64,000 nt of DNA from Mariniphaga sp041684965 (lineage in GTDB: Bacteria > Bacteroidota > Bacteroidia > Bacteroidales > Prolixibacteraceae): contig JAWLGR010000006.1 of NCBI GenBank assembly GCA_041684965.1, positions 124,001 through 188,000 on the forward strand, written 5' to 3'. The position numbers and the translations under genes were made by a program. Each line of letters starts with the position of its first letter. Position 1 is the first letter of the stretch. Below, piece after piece: positions 1 to 8,244 of the stretch. The notes beneath the pieces were generated by a model. It was not told the DNA's origin, searched no databases, and worked only from the letters and a program-made list of their open reading frames with translations.

Positions 1-1398
1 CACTTATACCGCTTTTTTATAAAAAGCGACAATGCCAGCTCCAGGCTGGTAGAACTCGCTGTATCAGACAGCTACAAACGGCTGATTGAACCTTCGGTTG
101 AAACTGAATTTGCCGCCCTGGCAAAAGAAAAGGCAGACAAGGAAGCCATAGGTGTTTTTGCCGATAACCTTCGTCAACTCCTGCTTGCACCCCCTCTTGG
201 ACAAAAACGAATACTGGCTATCGATCCAGGCTATCGAACGGGCTGCAAAGTTGTTTGCCTTGATGAACAGGGCAATCTTACGCACAACGAAACCATCTAT
301 CCACACAAACCACAGGAAAACAAGAAAATGGCTGCCAAAAAACTAACTTCTATGGTTGAAATGTACCAGATAGATGCAGTGGCTATTGGAAACGGGACAG
401 CCGGTCGCGAGACGGAATTCTTCGTTAAAAACCTTCGGTACAATCGTGACATCAGGGTTTATATAGTTAATGAAGACGGTGCATCTGTTTATTCGGCGTC
501 CCCGATAGCCCGCCAGGAATTTCCCCAGTACGATGTTACTGTAAGAGGTGCAGTTTCAATAGGCCGCAGGCTGATGGACCCCCTGGCTGAACTTGTCAAA
601 ATAGACCCTAAAAGCATAGGAGTAGGACAATACCAGCACGATGTGGATCAGAAAAAACTTAAAACTACACTTGATACGGTGGTAGAACTCAGTGTAAATT
701 CCGTTGGAGTTAACCTGAATACTGCCAGTAAACACCTGCTTACATATGTTTCGGGACTGGGGCCGCAGCTGGCGCAAAATATTACTGACTTTCGTAAAGA
801 GAACGGAGCATTTCAATCACGTGAAGAACTGAAAAAAGTTCCCCGAATGGGGCCAAAAGCATTTGAACAGGCAGCTGGATTTCTCCGGATACCCGATAGT
901 GAGAACCCTTTGGATAACTCTGCTGTGCATCCCGAGTCATATTTTATTGTCCAAAAAATGGCTGCCGATCTTAATTGCGGAGTAAAGGAACTGGTACAAA
1001 ATGAACAACTGGTAGCAAAAATCGAGCTATCAAAATACACAACCCCTGAAACAGGGTTGCCAACTCTCAATGATATTAAGGCCGAACTCCTTAAGCCAGG
1101 ACGTGATCCAAGAAAACCAATAAAAATCTTTGAATTTGCACAAGGTATTTATTCGATAGAGGACCTGAAGGAAGGAATGGTGTTGCCGGGGATCGTCAAT
1201 AACATCACTAAGTTTGGAGCGTTTGTTGATATTGGTGTCAAGCAATCTGGATTGATTCATGTTTCAGAACTCGCTGACCGTTTTATTTCTGATCCAAATG
1301 AAATTGTAAAACTCCATCAACATGTTAAAGTCCGTGTAAAGGAAGTGGATATTGTCCGGAAACGTATACAATTGTCATTAAAGCAGGTACAGCAGTAG
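1..1398 (+). CDS. tex: Tex-family RNA-binding protein, 5' truncated by window
   Basis: The reading frame is open from base 1, so this is the C-terminal ~465 residues of a gene that begins outside the window. In order it shows the end of the Tex helical region, a YqgF/RuvC-like RNase H fold (RILAIDPGYRTG near 211-246), tandem helix-hairpin-helix motifs (SGLGPQLAQNI, VPRMGPKAFEQ), and a C-terminal S1 RNA-binding domain (GMVLPGIVNNITKFGAFVDIG to SLKQ). This order is that of Tex, a conserved cytoplasmic nucleic-acid-binding protein linked in other bacteria to transcription and RNA processing. A start at the internal ATG at 328 is wrong, because the codons upstream continue the conserved domain. 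It ends in TAG with no clear terminator. Confidence 0.95.
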   Translation, partial: HLYRFFIKSDNASSRLVELAVSDSYKRLIEPSVETEFAALAKEKADKEAIGVFADNLRQLLLAPPLGQKRILAIDPGYRTGCKVVCLDEQGNLTHNETIYPHKPQENKKMAAKKLTSMVEMYQIDAVAIGNGTAGRETEFFVKNLRYNRDIRVYIVNEDGASVYSASPIARQEFPQYDVTVRGAVSIGRRLMDPLAELVKIDPKSIGVGQYQHDVDQKKLKTTLDTVVELSVNSVGVNLNTASKHLLTYVSGLGPQLAQNITDFRKENGAFQSREELKKVPRMGPKAFEQAAGFLRIPDSENPLDNSAVHPESYFIVQKMAADLNCGVKELVQNEQLVAKIELSKYTTPETGLPTLNDIKAELLKPGRDPRKPIKIFEFAQGIYSIEDLKEGMVLPGIVNNITKFGAFVDIGVKQSGLIHVSELADRFISDPNEIVKLHQHVKVRVKEVDIVRKRIQLSLKQVQQ

Positions 1399-1705
1399 GA
1401 CAGATTTACGGAGAGATCTACCTGAATGACAAGTTGTTTCCGACGATTGCGAAAATGATTGGAATTAATCTTAACATCTGTGTGATAAATGTTAAAAAGT
1501 TTAAAAAAAAATCAAAAGACAAATCCAATTCCGTTTCTTTAATTTTACCCTTGTGCAATATAAAAGGTAGAAGACATTAATATAGCAAACCCTAATCCAA
1601 AACAATCCAGAGGATTGAAGAATATTAATAGTTTTCTAATATAGAAAAACAAATACCTTTTAGTTGTGTTTTTATTTATCCGGCAATTGGGTATCAAATT
1701 TCTCC
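1399..1705. other. Spacer between tex and the hybrid kinase
   Basis: This AT-rich stretch holds no plausible gene and no convincing hairpin terminator. There is a near-miss to the -7 element (TACCCTTG) around 1546-1554, but no coding sequence directly follows it. Confidence 0.5.
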
Positions 1706-1738
1706 ATTGACATTTCACCGAATAAATTAATACTTTTG
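1706..1738 (+). promoter_or_regulatory. Bacteroidota-type promoter of the hybrid kinase gene
   Basis: ATTG at 1706-1709, a 21-base spacer, then TACTTTTG at 1731-1738. This fits the Bacteroidota sigma-ABfr pattern of a -33 TTG-type box and a -7 TAnnTTTG box. It lies inside the longest possible reading frame of the kinase, so it argues that translation starts at the ATG at 1763. Confidence 0.75.
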
Positions 1739-1762
1739 CCTTGTTACCAATTTTTGAATTTT

Positions 1763-4438
1763 ATGAACCCGGAGGATCAAACCATACAAATTCTGTTTGT
1801 GAATTGTCAGCAGAAAGACGTTACTTTTGCTGTGAAGGAGCTCAGCAAGGAGGTCATTCATTTCACATATCTTTGTGCTGATGATGATGCAGAATTCAAA
1901 AGACAACTCGCAGTCTGCCATCCAAATGTGGTAATTGCGGGGTGCTCCCATGACAACTCATACAATCTTAATAATTTACACATCACCCGGACAATATCAA
2001 GTCAAATCCCATTCATACTGCTTACAAGCGCAGAACATGAAAAAAATGCCCTGGAATGTTTAAAAGCCGGGGCAACAGACTATGTATTGGAAGGGCATTT
2101 CATTCGGCTGCCTTTTACCGTTTCGAATGCTGTTGAAAAACAAAAATACCAGATTCAAAAGCGTATTACAGAAGAAAAGCTTGAAGAAAATGAAGAAATT
2201 TACCGGTATATAATTGAAAATTCAAACAATGCGGTATTCCTGATAAAAAATAAAAAGTTTGAGGTTGTAAACAGTGAATTCCAACGCATGTTTGAATATT
2301 CTATTGACGATGTTTCACAACCTGGCTTTTCCTTAATGAAGCTGGTAGCTCCCGAATACAGCCACCTGTTTGAAGAAAGCTACAGAAAAATGTCCGATGG
2401 AAAAAATGTAAGGCAACGGTTTGAATTTACAGCTATTACCAAAAACGGAACAAGAAAAGAAGTTGATGCCTGGATTACCCATAACATTATAAAAGGAGAC
2501 ACAATAACCCAGGGAATTATCCGGGATGTTACACATGGTAAATTAATAGAAAAAAATTTACGGGAAAGCGAGAAAAAATTCAGGACACTCTTTCTAAATC
2601 ATTCGGCAGTAAAGCTTATAGTGGATCCGGAAAACGGGAATATAATTGAAGCAAATAAAGCAGCGGCGGCGTTTTATGGATGGTCCGTTGAAGAACTTCA
2701 AAAGATGAATGTTTCTGAAATTAATTTCCTTCCCCCCCGGGAGGTATCAAAAAAAATGGAGGCGACCAGCTATCCACAAAACATTTTTTCGGAACTACGG
2801 CATTTAAATTCCAAAGGAGAAGTGGTCGATGTTGAAATTTTTAGCAGCCAGGTAAACTATGAAGGCAAAAAAGTACTTCATTTTATTATACACGATATTA
2901 CTGCCCGGAAAAAAGTGGAACAAAAACTGCACCTTCTAAACCATGCCGTAGAGCAAAATCCCGTGTCTATCGTTATCACCAACCCCGAGGGAAAAATTGA
3001 ATACGTTAATCCTGAGTTTACATCAATGACCGGATACACTTTAGACGAAGTATTAGATAAATATCCACGTATTCTGAAATCCGGCTACCAGACGGAAGAA
3101 TTTTATCAAAAGTTTTGGAATACCATTTCTTCAGGTGATAACTGGGAAGGCGAGTTTAAGAATAAAAAGAAAAATGGAGAAATTTACTGGCAGGAATCCA
3201 GCATATCACCCATTCTTGATGAAAACGGATTAATTACCCATTATGTGGCCGTGTTGGAAGACATTACCGAGAAAAAGAAAATGATTGAAGATTTGGTGCT
3301 AGCAAAGGAAAAGGCAGAAGAAAGTGACCGGCTAAAATCAGCTTTTCTTGCCAACATGAGTCATGAAATTCGTACGCCAATGAACGGCATTATTGGGTTT
3401 ACTGACTTGCTAAAAGAGCAAAAACTTACAGGAAAAGAAAAAATCAAATACATCAATATCATAAAAAAGAGCGGTGAACGGATGCTGAATACCATCAACG
3501 ATCTGATTGAAATCTCTCAGATTGAATCGGGTACCATGGAGGTTGAACCGGGTGATGTAAATATCAACGACCAGATGGATGGGTTCTACCACCAGTTTAT
3601 TGCAGAATCCGAAAGTAAAGGACTGAAACTTTCCTGCCACAAAGGATTACCTGATTCACAAGCACTTATCCTGTCCGATGGAAAAAAAATAAATGCCATC
3701 TTTTGCAATCTTTTAAAAAACGCCATTAAATATACTTTTTCAGGCACAATCGATTTTGGATACGAATTGAAACATAACCAGATTGAATTTTTTGTTAAGG
3801 ATACAGGAATTGGAATCGAACCGAATCGGCACAAAATAATATTCGACCGGTTTGTACAGGCAGATATGAGTCTTACCAAACCCTATGAAGGAGCCGGCTT
3901 GGGATTATCCATTGCGAAAGCCTATGTAGGAATGCTTGAAGGTGAAATTTGGCTTGAATCAAAACCACTGGCAGGCACTCAATTTTATTTTACAATTCCT
4001 TATCGCAGTAATTCTGTTCATGCTCAGGAAACAATAACCCTGTCACCAGAAACCGGGGAAAATGATTTACTGAAAGACCTGACAATTTTGGTAGCCGAGG
4101 ACGATGCCATTGGAAAGCTTTACCTCTCCGAACTGCTTAATGGAAACTGCAAAGATATAATGTTTGCCTCCGATGGTCTTGAAGCACTGCAGTTGTTCAA
4201 AAGCAATCGCGGCAAAATTGATATTGTATTGATGGATATCAAAATGCCGGGCCTGAATGGTTACCAGACCACCCAAAAAATGAAAGAGATTAACGATCAG
4301 GTATTCATAATTGCCCAAACTGCTTATGCATTATCGGGCGATCGGGAAAAGGCCATTGCCAGCGGATGTGATTTTTACCTGGCAAAACCTTTTAGCAAAG
4401 CCCAGTTGCTGGAAGCGGTAAAACAATATTATTGTTAA
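1763..4438 (+). CDS. Hybrid sensor histidine kinase with PAS domains and C-terminal receiver
   Basis: The 891-residue product has no membrane segment, so it is probably a cytoplasmic sensor. It starts with a receiver-like domain (about 1-125) that keeps the fold and acidic DDD cluster but has VVIAGCS where a receiver would carry its phospho-accepting aspartate, so it cannot be phosphorylated in the usual way. PAS domains follow (about 140-270, 275-390 and 400-520). Next come HisKA with NMSHEIRTPMNG (His about 534), HATPase with N box NLLKNAIKYT, DTGIGI and GAGLGLSI, and a canonical receiver with VLMDIKMP (Asp about 825). The frame is open back to 1664, but the promoter at 1706-1738 supports this start. 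No output regulator is adjacent. The signal is unknown. Confidence 0.9.
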   Translation: MNPEDQTIQILFVNCQQKDVTFAVKELSKEVIHFTYLCADDDAEFKRQLAVCHPNVVIAGCSHDNSYNLNNLHITRTISSQIPFILLTSAEHEKNALECLKAGATDYVLEGHFIRLPFTVSNAVEKQKYQIQKRITEEKLEENEEIYRYIIENSNNAVFLIKNKKFEVVNSEFQRMFEYSIDDVSQPGFSLMKLVAPEYSHLFEESYRKMSDGKNVRQRFEFTAITKNGTRKEVDAWITHNIIKGDTITQGIIRDVTHGKLIEKNLRESEKKFRTLFLNHSAVKLIVDPENGNIIEANKAAAAFYGWSVEELQKMNVSEINFLPPREVSKKMEATSYPQNIFSELRHLNSKGEVVDVEIFSSQVNYEGKKVLHFIIHDITARKKVEQKLHLLNHAVEQNPVSIVITNPEGKIEYVNPEFTSMTGYTLDEVLDKYPRILKSGYQTEEFYQKFWNTISSGDNWEGEFKNKKKNGEIYWQESSISPILDENGLITHYVAVLEDITEKKKMIEDLVLAKEKAEESDRLKSAFLANMSHEIRTPMNGIIGFTDLLKEQKLTGKEKIKYINIIKKSGERMLNTINDLIEISQIESGTMEVEPGDVNINDQMDGFYHQFIAESESKGLKLSCHKGLPDSQALILSDGKKINAIFCNLLKNAIKYTFSGTIDFGYELKHNQIEFFVKDTGIGIEPNRHKIIFDRFVQADMSLTKPYEGAGLGLSIAKAYVGMLEGEIWLESKPLAGTQFYFTIPYRSNSVHAQETITLSPETGENDLLKDLTILVAEDDAIGKLYLSELLNGNCKDIMFASDGLEALQLFKSNRGKIDIVLMDIKMPGLNGYQTTQKMKEINDQVFIIAQTAYALSGDREKAIASGCDFYLAKPFSKAQLLEAVKQYYC

Positions 4439-4460
4439 AAACTTTCTGTCTAAATTGATT

Positions 4461-4500
4461 AAAAAATAATAACCGTTAACGTTAACGGTTATTATTTTTT
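4461..4500. promoter_or_regulatory. Perfect 40-bp palindrome: terminator and/or operator
   Basis: Each half is AAAAAATAATAACCGTTAAC or its exact reverse complement, with no loop. As RNA it would be a strong AT-rich hairpin ending in a T tract, suitable as a terminator for the kinase gene. Its centre (GTTAACGTTAAC) also falls where the -33 element of the transhydrogenase promoter should be, which would suit a dimeric repressor. Confidence 0.75.
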
Positions 4501-4502
4501 AT

Positions 4503-4510
4503 TAATTTTG
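4503..4510 (+). promoter_or_regulatory. -7 promoter element of the transhydrogenase operon
   Basis: TAATTTTG matches TAnnTTTG exactly and lies 28 bases before the ATG at 4539. No clear TTG-type -33 box is visible at the correct spacing because the palindrome at 4461-4500 occupies that position. Confidence 0.55.
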
Positions 4511-4538
4511 TACTCAAATTCATCTAAATCAAATTTTT

Positions 4539-5672
4539 ATGATTCTTGGTTTATTAAAGGAATACAGCCCCGAATCCCGGGTGGCATTATTGCCGGAAGC
4601 AGTTCAGAGCCTTATTGAACAAAAAGTTGAAGTTCTGGTTGAGCAACATGCCGGGGTATCCGCATTCGCGCCCGATGCTTTATATGCTGAAACAGGTGCA
4701 AAGATACTTCCACGAAGCGAGATCTTTAAAATGGCAGATGTTGTATTACAAATTCAGCCGCCTTCCTCAGAAGATCTAAATAATCTGAAACAATCCCAGG
4801 TATGGATAGGTGCTTTCAATCCGCTTTGGGATACCGATCTGGTTAAAGCCTTTTTGAAGAAAGGAGTGACAACTTTCAGCCTCGATTCCATACCCCGTAC
4901 CACCAGGGCACAGGCTATGGATATTCTTTCATCGATGGCCACAGTAGCCGGTTATAAAGCAGTTCTCGAGGCAGGTTTGCGATTGCCTACTTTTTTCCCG
5001 ATGTTTATGACTGCAGCCGGAACCATCCGCCCTGCCAATGTCCTGATACTGGGAGCAGGTGTTGCCGGATTGCAGGCAGTAGCTACTGCCCGGAAACTGG
5101 GAGCACAGGTCTATGTGTTTGATGTTCGTTCAGCAGTAAAGGAAGAGGTTCAAAGTTTGGGAGGAAGATTTGTTGAAGTTGAAGGCGCAGTTGAAGACAA
5201 AGCTGCCGGCGGTTATGCTGTGGAACAAACTGAAGAATTCAAACAAAAACAGCAGGCGGCAATCGATGCCCAGGCAATTAAATCAAACGTTGTAATTTGT
5301 ACTGCTCAAATCCCGGGAAGAAAAGCCCCGCTTTTGGTTTCACGAGAGACAGTGGAAAAAATGAAACCGGGCTCGGTAATCATCGATCTGGCAGCTTCTA
5401 CCGGCGGTAATTGCGAATTGACCAAAAACAATGAAATCATTGAACATAAAGGAGTGACTATCATAGGGGAATCAAATTATCCGGCACAGATGCCGATTGA
5501 TGCGAGCCGTATGTTTGGGAAAAATGTATTGAATTTCATGAAACTTATTATTGGTGAGGAAGGCAGTCTGAATCTCAATTTTGAAGACGATATTGTAAAA
5601 GGAACCTGCATCACACATCAGGGTGAGGTTTACAATGAACGGGTAAAATCAGTAATTGAAAATATTAAATAA
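4539..5672 (+). CDS. pntAA: NAD(P) transhydrogenase subunit alpha 1 (NAD-binding domain I)
   Basis: This 377-residue soluble domain I of the proton-translocating transhydrogenase binds NAD(H) and exchanges hydride with the NADP(H) domain of PntB. The sequence shows the family start ILGLLKEYSPESRVALLPE, the Rossmann signature ILGAGVAGLQAVATARKLGA (about 169-188) and the conserved KPGSVIIDLAASTGGN segment. The alpha subunit is split into two proteins here, as in Rhodospirillum rubrum, instead of being one long PntA. The next gene starts 7 bases downstream, so the three genes form one operon. The expected role is NADPH supply from the proton gradient. Confidence 0.95.
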   Translation: MILGLLKEYSPESRVALLPEAVQSLIEQKVEVLVEQHAGVSAFAPDALYAETGAKILPRSEIFKMADVVLQIQPPSSEDLNNLKQSQVWIGAFNPLWDTDLVKAFLKKGVTTFSLDSIPRTTRAQAMDILSSMATVAGYKAVLEAGLRLPTFFPMFMTAAGTIRPANVLILGAGVAGLQAVATARKLGAQVYVFDVRSAVKEEVQSLGGRFVEVEGAVEDKAAGGYAVEQTEEFKQKQQAAIDAQAIKSNVVICTAQIPGRKAPLLVSRETVEKMKPGSVIIDLAASTGGNCELTKNNEIIEHKGVTIIGESNYPAQMPIDASRMFGKNVLNFMKLIIGEEGSLNLNFEDDIVKGTCITHQGEVYNERVKSVIENIK

Positions 5673-5679
5673 ACCAGAT

Positions 5680-5994
5680 ATGGAACAATTTTTACAGTAT
5701 TTTTTCGAATATAAGGAGGCAATCTTTATCATTGCGCTATCGGTTTTCCTTGGCATAGAAGTGATTTCCAATGTCCCTGCCGTTTTGCATACCCCGCTCA
5801 TGTCGGGAGCAAATGCCATAAGTGGCGTTATCATCATCGGGGGCATTATCCTGGTTGGTCATGCTGACTTGTCCGCGCTTTCAGTTGAACTGGTGCTGGG
5901 TATCCTGGCATTGATGTTCGGAACCCTCAATGTGGTAGGTGGTTTTGCCGTTACCGACAGGATGCTTGAAATGTTTAAAAAGAAAAAAAAGTAG
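5680..5994 (+). CDS. pntAB: NAD(P) transhydrogenase subunit alpha 2 (membrane domain)
   Basis: This 104-residue membrane protein corresponds to the C-terminal membrane part of PntA. It has three to four hydrophobic helices (IIALSVFLGIEVI, NAISGVIIIGGIILVG, LVLGILALMFGTLNVVGGFAV) and ends with the usual lysine-rich tail after VTDRMLEMF. I chose the ATG at 5680, 7 bases after the pntAA stop. The frame is open to a TTG at 5656, but that would overlap pntAA and add residues foreign to the family. It forms the proton channel together with PntB. Confidence 0.93.
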   Translation: MEQFLQYFFEYKEAIFIIALSVFLGIEVISNVPAVLHTPLMSGANAISGVIIIGGIILVGHADLSALSVELVLGILALMFGTLNVVGGFAVTDRMLEMFKKKKK

Positions 5995-6000
5995 GAAATC

Positions 6001-7440
6001 ATGGATAAAGTACTAGGAACACTAAACGGAATTCAATACACTATAGGTGACACCATACTTGAACTAAGCTATCTGGTGGCTGCTCTTTTATTTGTTGTGG
6101 GATTAAAAATGCTTTCACATCCTGAAACTGCCCGGCGGGGAAACCTATGGGCATTTGGCGGCATGGCCCTGGCTATGTTAACTACTCTGTTACTGCACAG
6201 AGACAGTGACGGCAATGGCATCTCACTTACCAATATCTGGATTATACTAACAGCAATAGGAATTGGAGCTGCAATAGGCTGGATGATTGCCCGAAAAGTA
6301 AAAATGACTGCCATGCCTCAGCTGGTATCATTATACAACGCCACCGGAGGTGCTGCCTCCGCGCTGGTGGCTCTACTCGAATACCCCAATGCTGTAGCGG
6401 GAAATGTAGGTTCAATTATAGTAACGGTTTTAGGTCTGATTATTGGTGCGGTGGCTTTTAGCGGAAGTATGATTGCCTACGGGAAACTTGATGGTAAAGT
6501 AGGCGATCTAATGAAACCCTTTATGACCTATATAAACCTGGTTTTACTTATCCTTACCCTCGGACTGGGAGTATATATTATTTTCTCTCCCAACCCACCT
6601 GTCGACATGCTCTGGGCCATATATGCACTTTTCGCCCTTTCCCTCATATACGGGGTAATGTTTGTAATGCCAATCGGGGGAGCCGATATGCCTGTTGTGA
6701 TATCACTGCTAAATTCATTTACTGGTATAGCAGCTGCAATGGCCGGTTTCATCTATAACAACATGGCTATGATCCTGGGCGGAATTCTTGTTGGTGCTGC
6801 GGGCATGATTCTAACCCTGCTGATGTGCAAGGCAATGAACCGCTCGCTCATTAATGTAATTATTGGTGCATTTGGTGGAGGCGTATCAGCTGTCGGGGGT
6901 GAACAGGGAACCATTAAGGAAATTTCACTGAGCGATGCAGCTGTGCTGCTGAGCTATTCACAAAGAATAGTAATCATTCCCGGTTACGGACTTGCTGTTG
7001 CCCAGGCACAGCACATTGCCCAGGAACTGGATGAACTGCTCGAAAACAAAGGGGTGGAGGTTAGATACGCTATCCATCCTGTTGCCGGCCGTATGCCGGG
7101 ACACATGAATGTTTTGCTTGCTGAAGCGGATGTACCCTATGAAAAGCTGGTGGAGATGGACCATATCAATCCCGATATGCCAAACGTTGATGTTGCCATA
7201 GTAGTGGGTGCCAACGATGTTGTTAACCCGGCAGCCTATAACGATCCGGGGAGTCCTATCTACGGAATGCCAATCATTGATGCCCACCTTGCAAAAAATA
7301 TTATTATCATGAAACGTGGCATGGGCAAAGGTTATGCAGGAATAGAAAATGAGCTGTTCTTTAATGATAAAACCAGAATGTTGTTTGGAGATGCCAAGAG
7401 CTCAATTCAACGGCTGGTAACTGAAATTAAAACCATGTAG
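6001..7440 (+). CDS. pntB: NAD(P) transhydrogenase subunit beta
   Basis: The 479-residue PntB subunit has a membrane domain II of about nine helices (residues 1-260) and a soluble NADP(H)-binding domain III (about 300-479). Domain III shows IIPGYGLAVAQAQH, the HPVAGRMPGHMNVLLAEA segment, VVGANDVVNPAA and the C-terminal KRGMGKGYAGIENELF loop. These are the known hydride-transfer and NADP-binding motifs. It starts 6 bases after pntAB and is followed by a strong hairpin terminator, which closes the operon. Confidence 0.96.
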   Translation: MDKVLGTLNGIQYTIGDTILELSYLVAALLFVVGLKMLSHPETARRGNLWAFGGMALAMLTTLLLHRDSDGNGISLTNIWIILTAIGIGAAIGWMIARKVKMTAMPQLVSLYNATGGAASALVALLEYPNAVAGNVGSIIVTVLGLIIGAVAFSGSMIAYGKLDGKVGDLMKPFMTYINLVLLILTLGLGVYIIFSPNPPVDMLWAIYALFALSLIYGVMFVMPIGGADMPVVISLLNSFTGIAAAMAGFIYNNMAMILGGILVGAAGMILTLLMCKAMNRSLINVIIGAFGGGVSAVGGEQGTIKEISLSDAAVLLSYSQRIVIIPGYGLAVAQAQHIAQELDELLENKGVEVRYAIHPVAGRMPGHMNVLLAEADVPYEKLVEMDHINPDMPNVDVAIVVGANDVVNPAAYNDPGSPIYGMPIIDAHLAKNIIIMKRGMGKGYAGIENELFFNDKTRMLFGDAKSSIQRLVTEIKTM

Positions 7441-7462
7441 AGGAACTCAATATCAACCTGAC

Positions 7463-7500
7463 AAAAGGAGGAAATTTTTACTGTTTTCCTCCTTTTTTTA
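7463..7500 (+). terminator. Rho-independent terminator of the pnt operon
   Basis: AAAAGGAGGAAA at 7463-7474 pairs with TTTCCTCCTTTT at 7485-7496, giving a perfect 12-bp stem with a 10-base loop and a T tract to 7499. It lies 22 bases after the pntB stop. Confidence 0.9.
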
Positions 7501-7603
7501 TGTTTTATGCCAACCTTCTTCCGGACTGGTTACTGCTTTTGAATCATGCTCCAACCACAATCTGTAAAAAGCATGTTCCACATCTCCAGACAAGACCAAG
7601 TTC

Positions 7604-7713
7604 TGACTAAACTCGCTACAAACTCGCTACAAACTCGCGATTTTGCGAATTTGTAGCGAATTTATTCCGAATTTGTACTGAATTTGTACTGAATTTAAAT
7701 AGAAGTTGTACGC
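7604..7713. repeat. Tandem and inverted repeat with 11-bp period, copy 1
   Basis: The stretch reads as ten consecutive 11-base units in strict register: GCTACAAACTC twice, a central GCGATTTTGCG, then AATTTGTAGCG, AATTTATTCCG, AATTTGTACTG twice and two diverged units. Units left of the centre are roughly the reverse complement of those to the right (ACAAACTCGC versus GCGAATTTGT). A related array lies at 28847-29011 in the same register. An 11-base unit does not preserve a reading frame, and none is open across it. Confidence 0.75.
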
Positions 7714-7766
7714 AACCCTGGAAACCGTAACAACTGATACTTTTCGGTAAGATTAAAAAAAGTTTG

Positions 7767-7774
7767 TATTTTTG
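7767..7774 (+). promoter_or_regulatory. -7 promoter element before the nucleotidyltransferase remnant
   Basis: TATTTTTG matches TAnnTTTG and ends 4 bases before the ATG at 7779, so the transcript would be almost leaderless. TTTTCGG at 7741-7747 sits where a -33 box would be, but is a poor match. Confidence 0.4.
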
Positions 7775-7778
7775 AGTT

Positions 7779-8105
7779 ATGAGAATAATTGATAAGAAAA
7801 TAGATAATATAAGAGCTTTATGTAATAAACATAAGGTGTCTCGATTATTTGTATTTGGCTCAATCTTAACGGATAATTTTAAAAAATCCAGTGATATTGA
7901 CTTATAGGTTGAGTTCTCAGGAGTAGACCTTTACAACTACGCAGATAATTATTTTGACTTAAAAACATCTTTGGAGAAATTACTTAATAGACAGATAGAC
8001 CTGCTTGAGGATAAAGCTGTTAAAAATCCATATTTAAGAAAATCCATCGACGCGGTTTCTGCGGTGGACCTGCCTGCCGTCAGGCAAGATACAAACGAAT
8101 TCTGA
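7779..8105 (+). pseudogene. Broken MNT-type minimal nucleotidyltransferase
   Basis: The translation opens with MRIIDKKIDNIRALCNKH and RLFVFGSIL, followed by SSDIDL, a TAG stop at 7905-7907, and VEFSGVDLYNYADNYFDL, all in one frame. The FGS(x)nSDID signature is that of the minimal nucleotidyltransferases that act as antitoxins of HEPN toxins or as solitary MNT proteins. Relatives read SDIDLLVEF, so a single change of a leucine codon (probably TTG) to TAG broke it. The C-terminal end after NPYLRKSID runs into a GC-rich palindrome near 8069-8087 that looks like a small inserted repeat, and no intact HEPN partner follows. The frame ends with TGA at 8103. Confidence 0.7.
8069..8088. repeat. Small GC-rich palindrome inside the nucleotidyltransferase remnant
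   Basis: TGCCTG at 8071-8076 and CAGGCA at 8081-8086 flank CCGT. It is much more GC-rich than its surroundings and interrupts the expected C-terminus of the remnant. It resembles the dispersed REP-like palindromes common in Bacteroidota, but only one copy is visible here. Confidence 0.4.
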
Positions 8106-8244
8106 AAATCACTCCTTCCCATATTGATAAAACGATAATGAATCTTTGACACTTATCTGCACAAGTATGATTATTACCCCCGGCCAAAGCAGGTATTTGC
8201 ATGGGGGATTGAAAGTGAAGTGCTGATATTATGTATTGTAACGG

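Noticed and set aside
7604..7713. CRISPR or attachment-site array
   Set aside because: Units of 11 bases without unique spacers and no cas genes nearby.
7905..7907. TAG reassigned as a sense codon
   Set aside because: Two TAG codons and one TAA interrupt otherwise good frames (7905, 16704, 17169), but the expected residues differ (Leu, Trp, Leu), and intact genes such as tex and pntB end with TAG. Ordinary nonsense mutation in decaying genes explains it.
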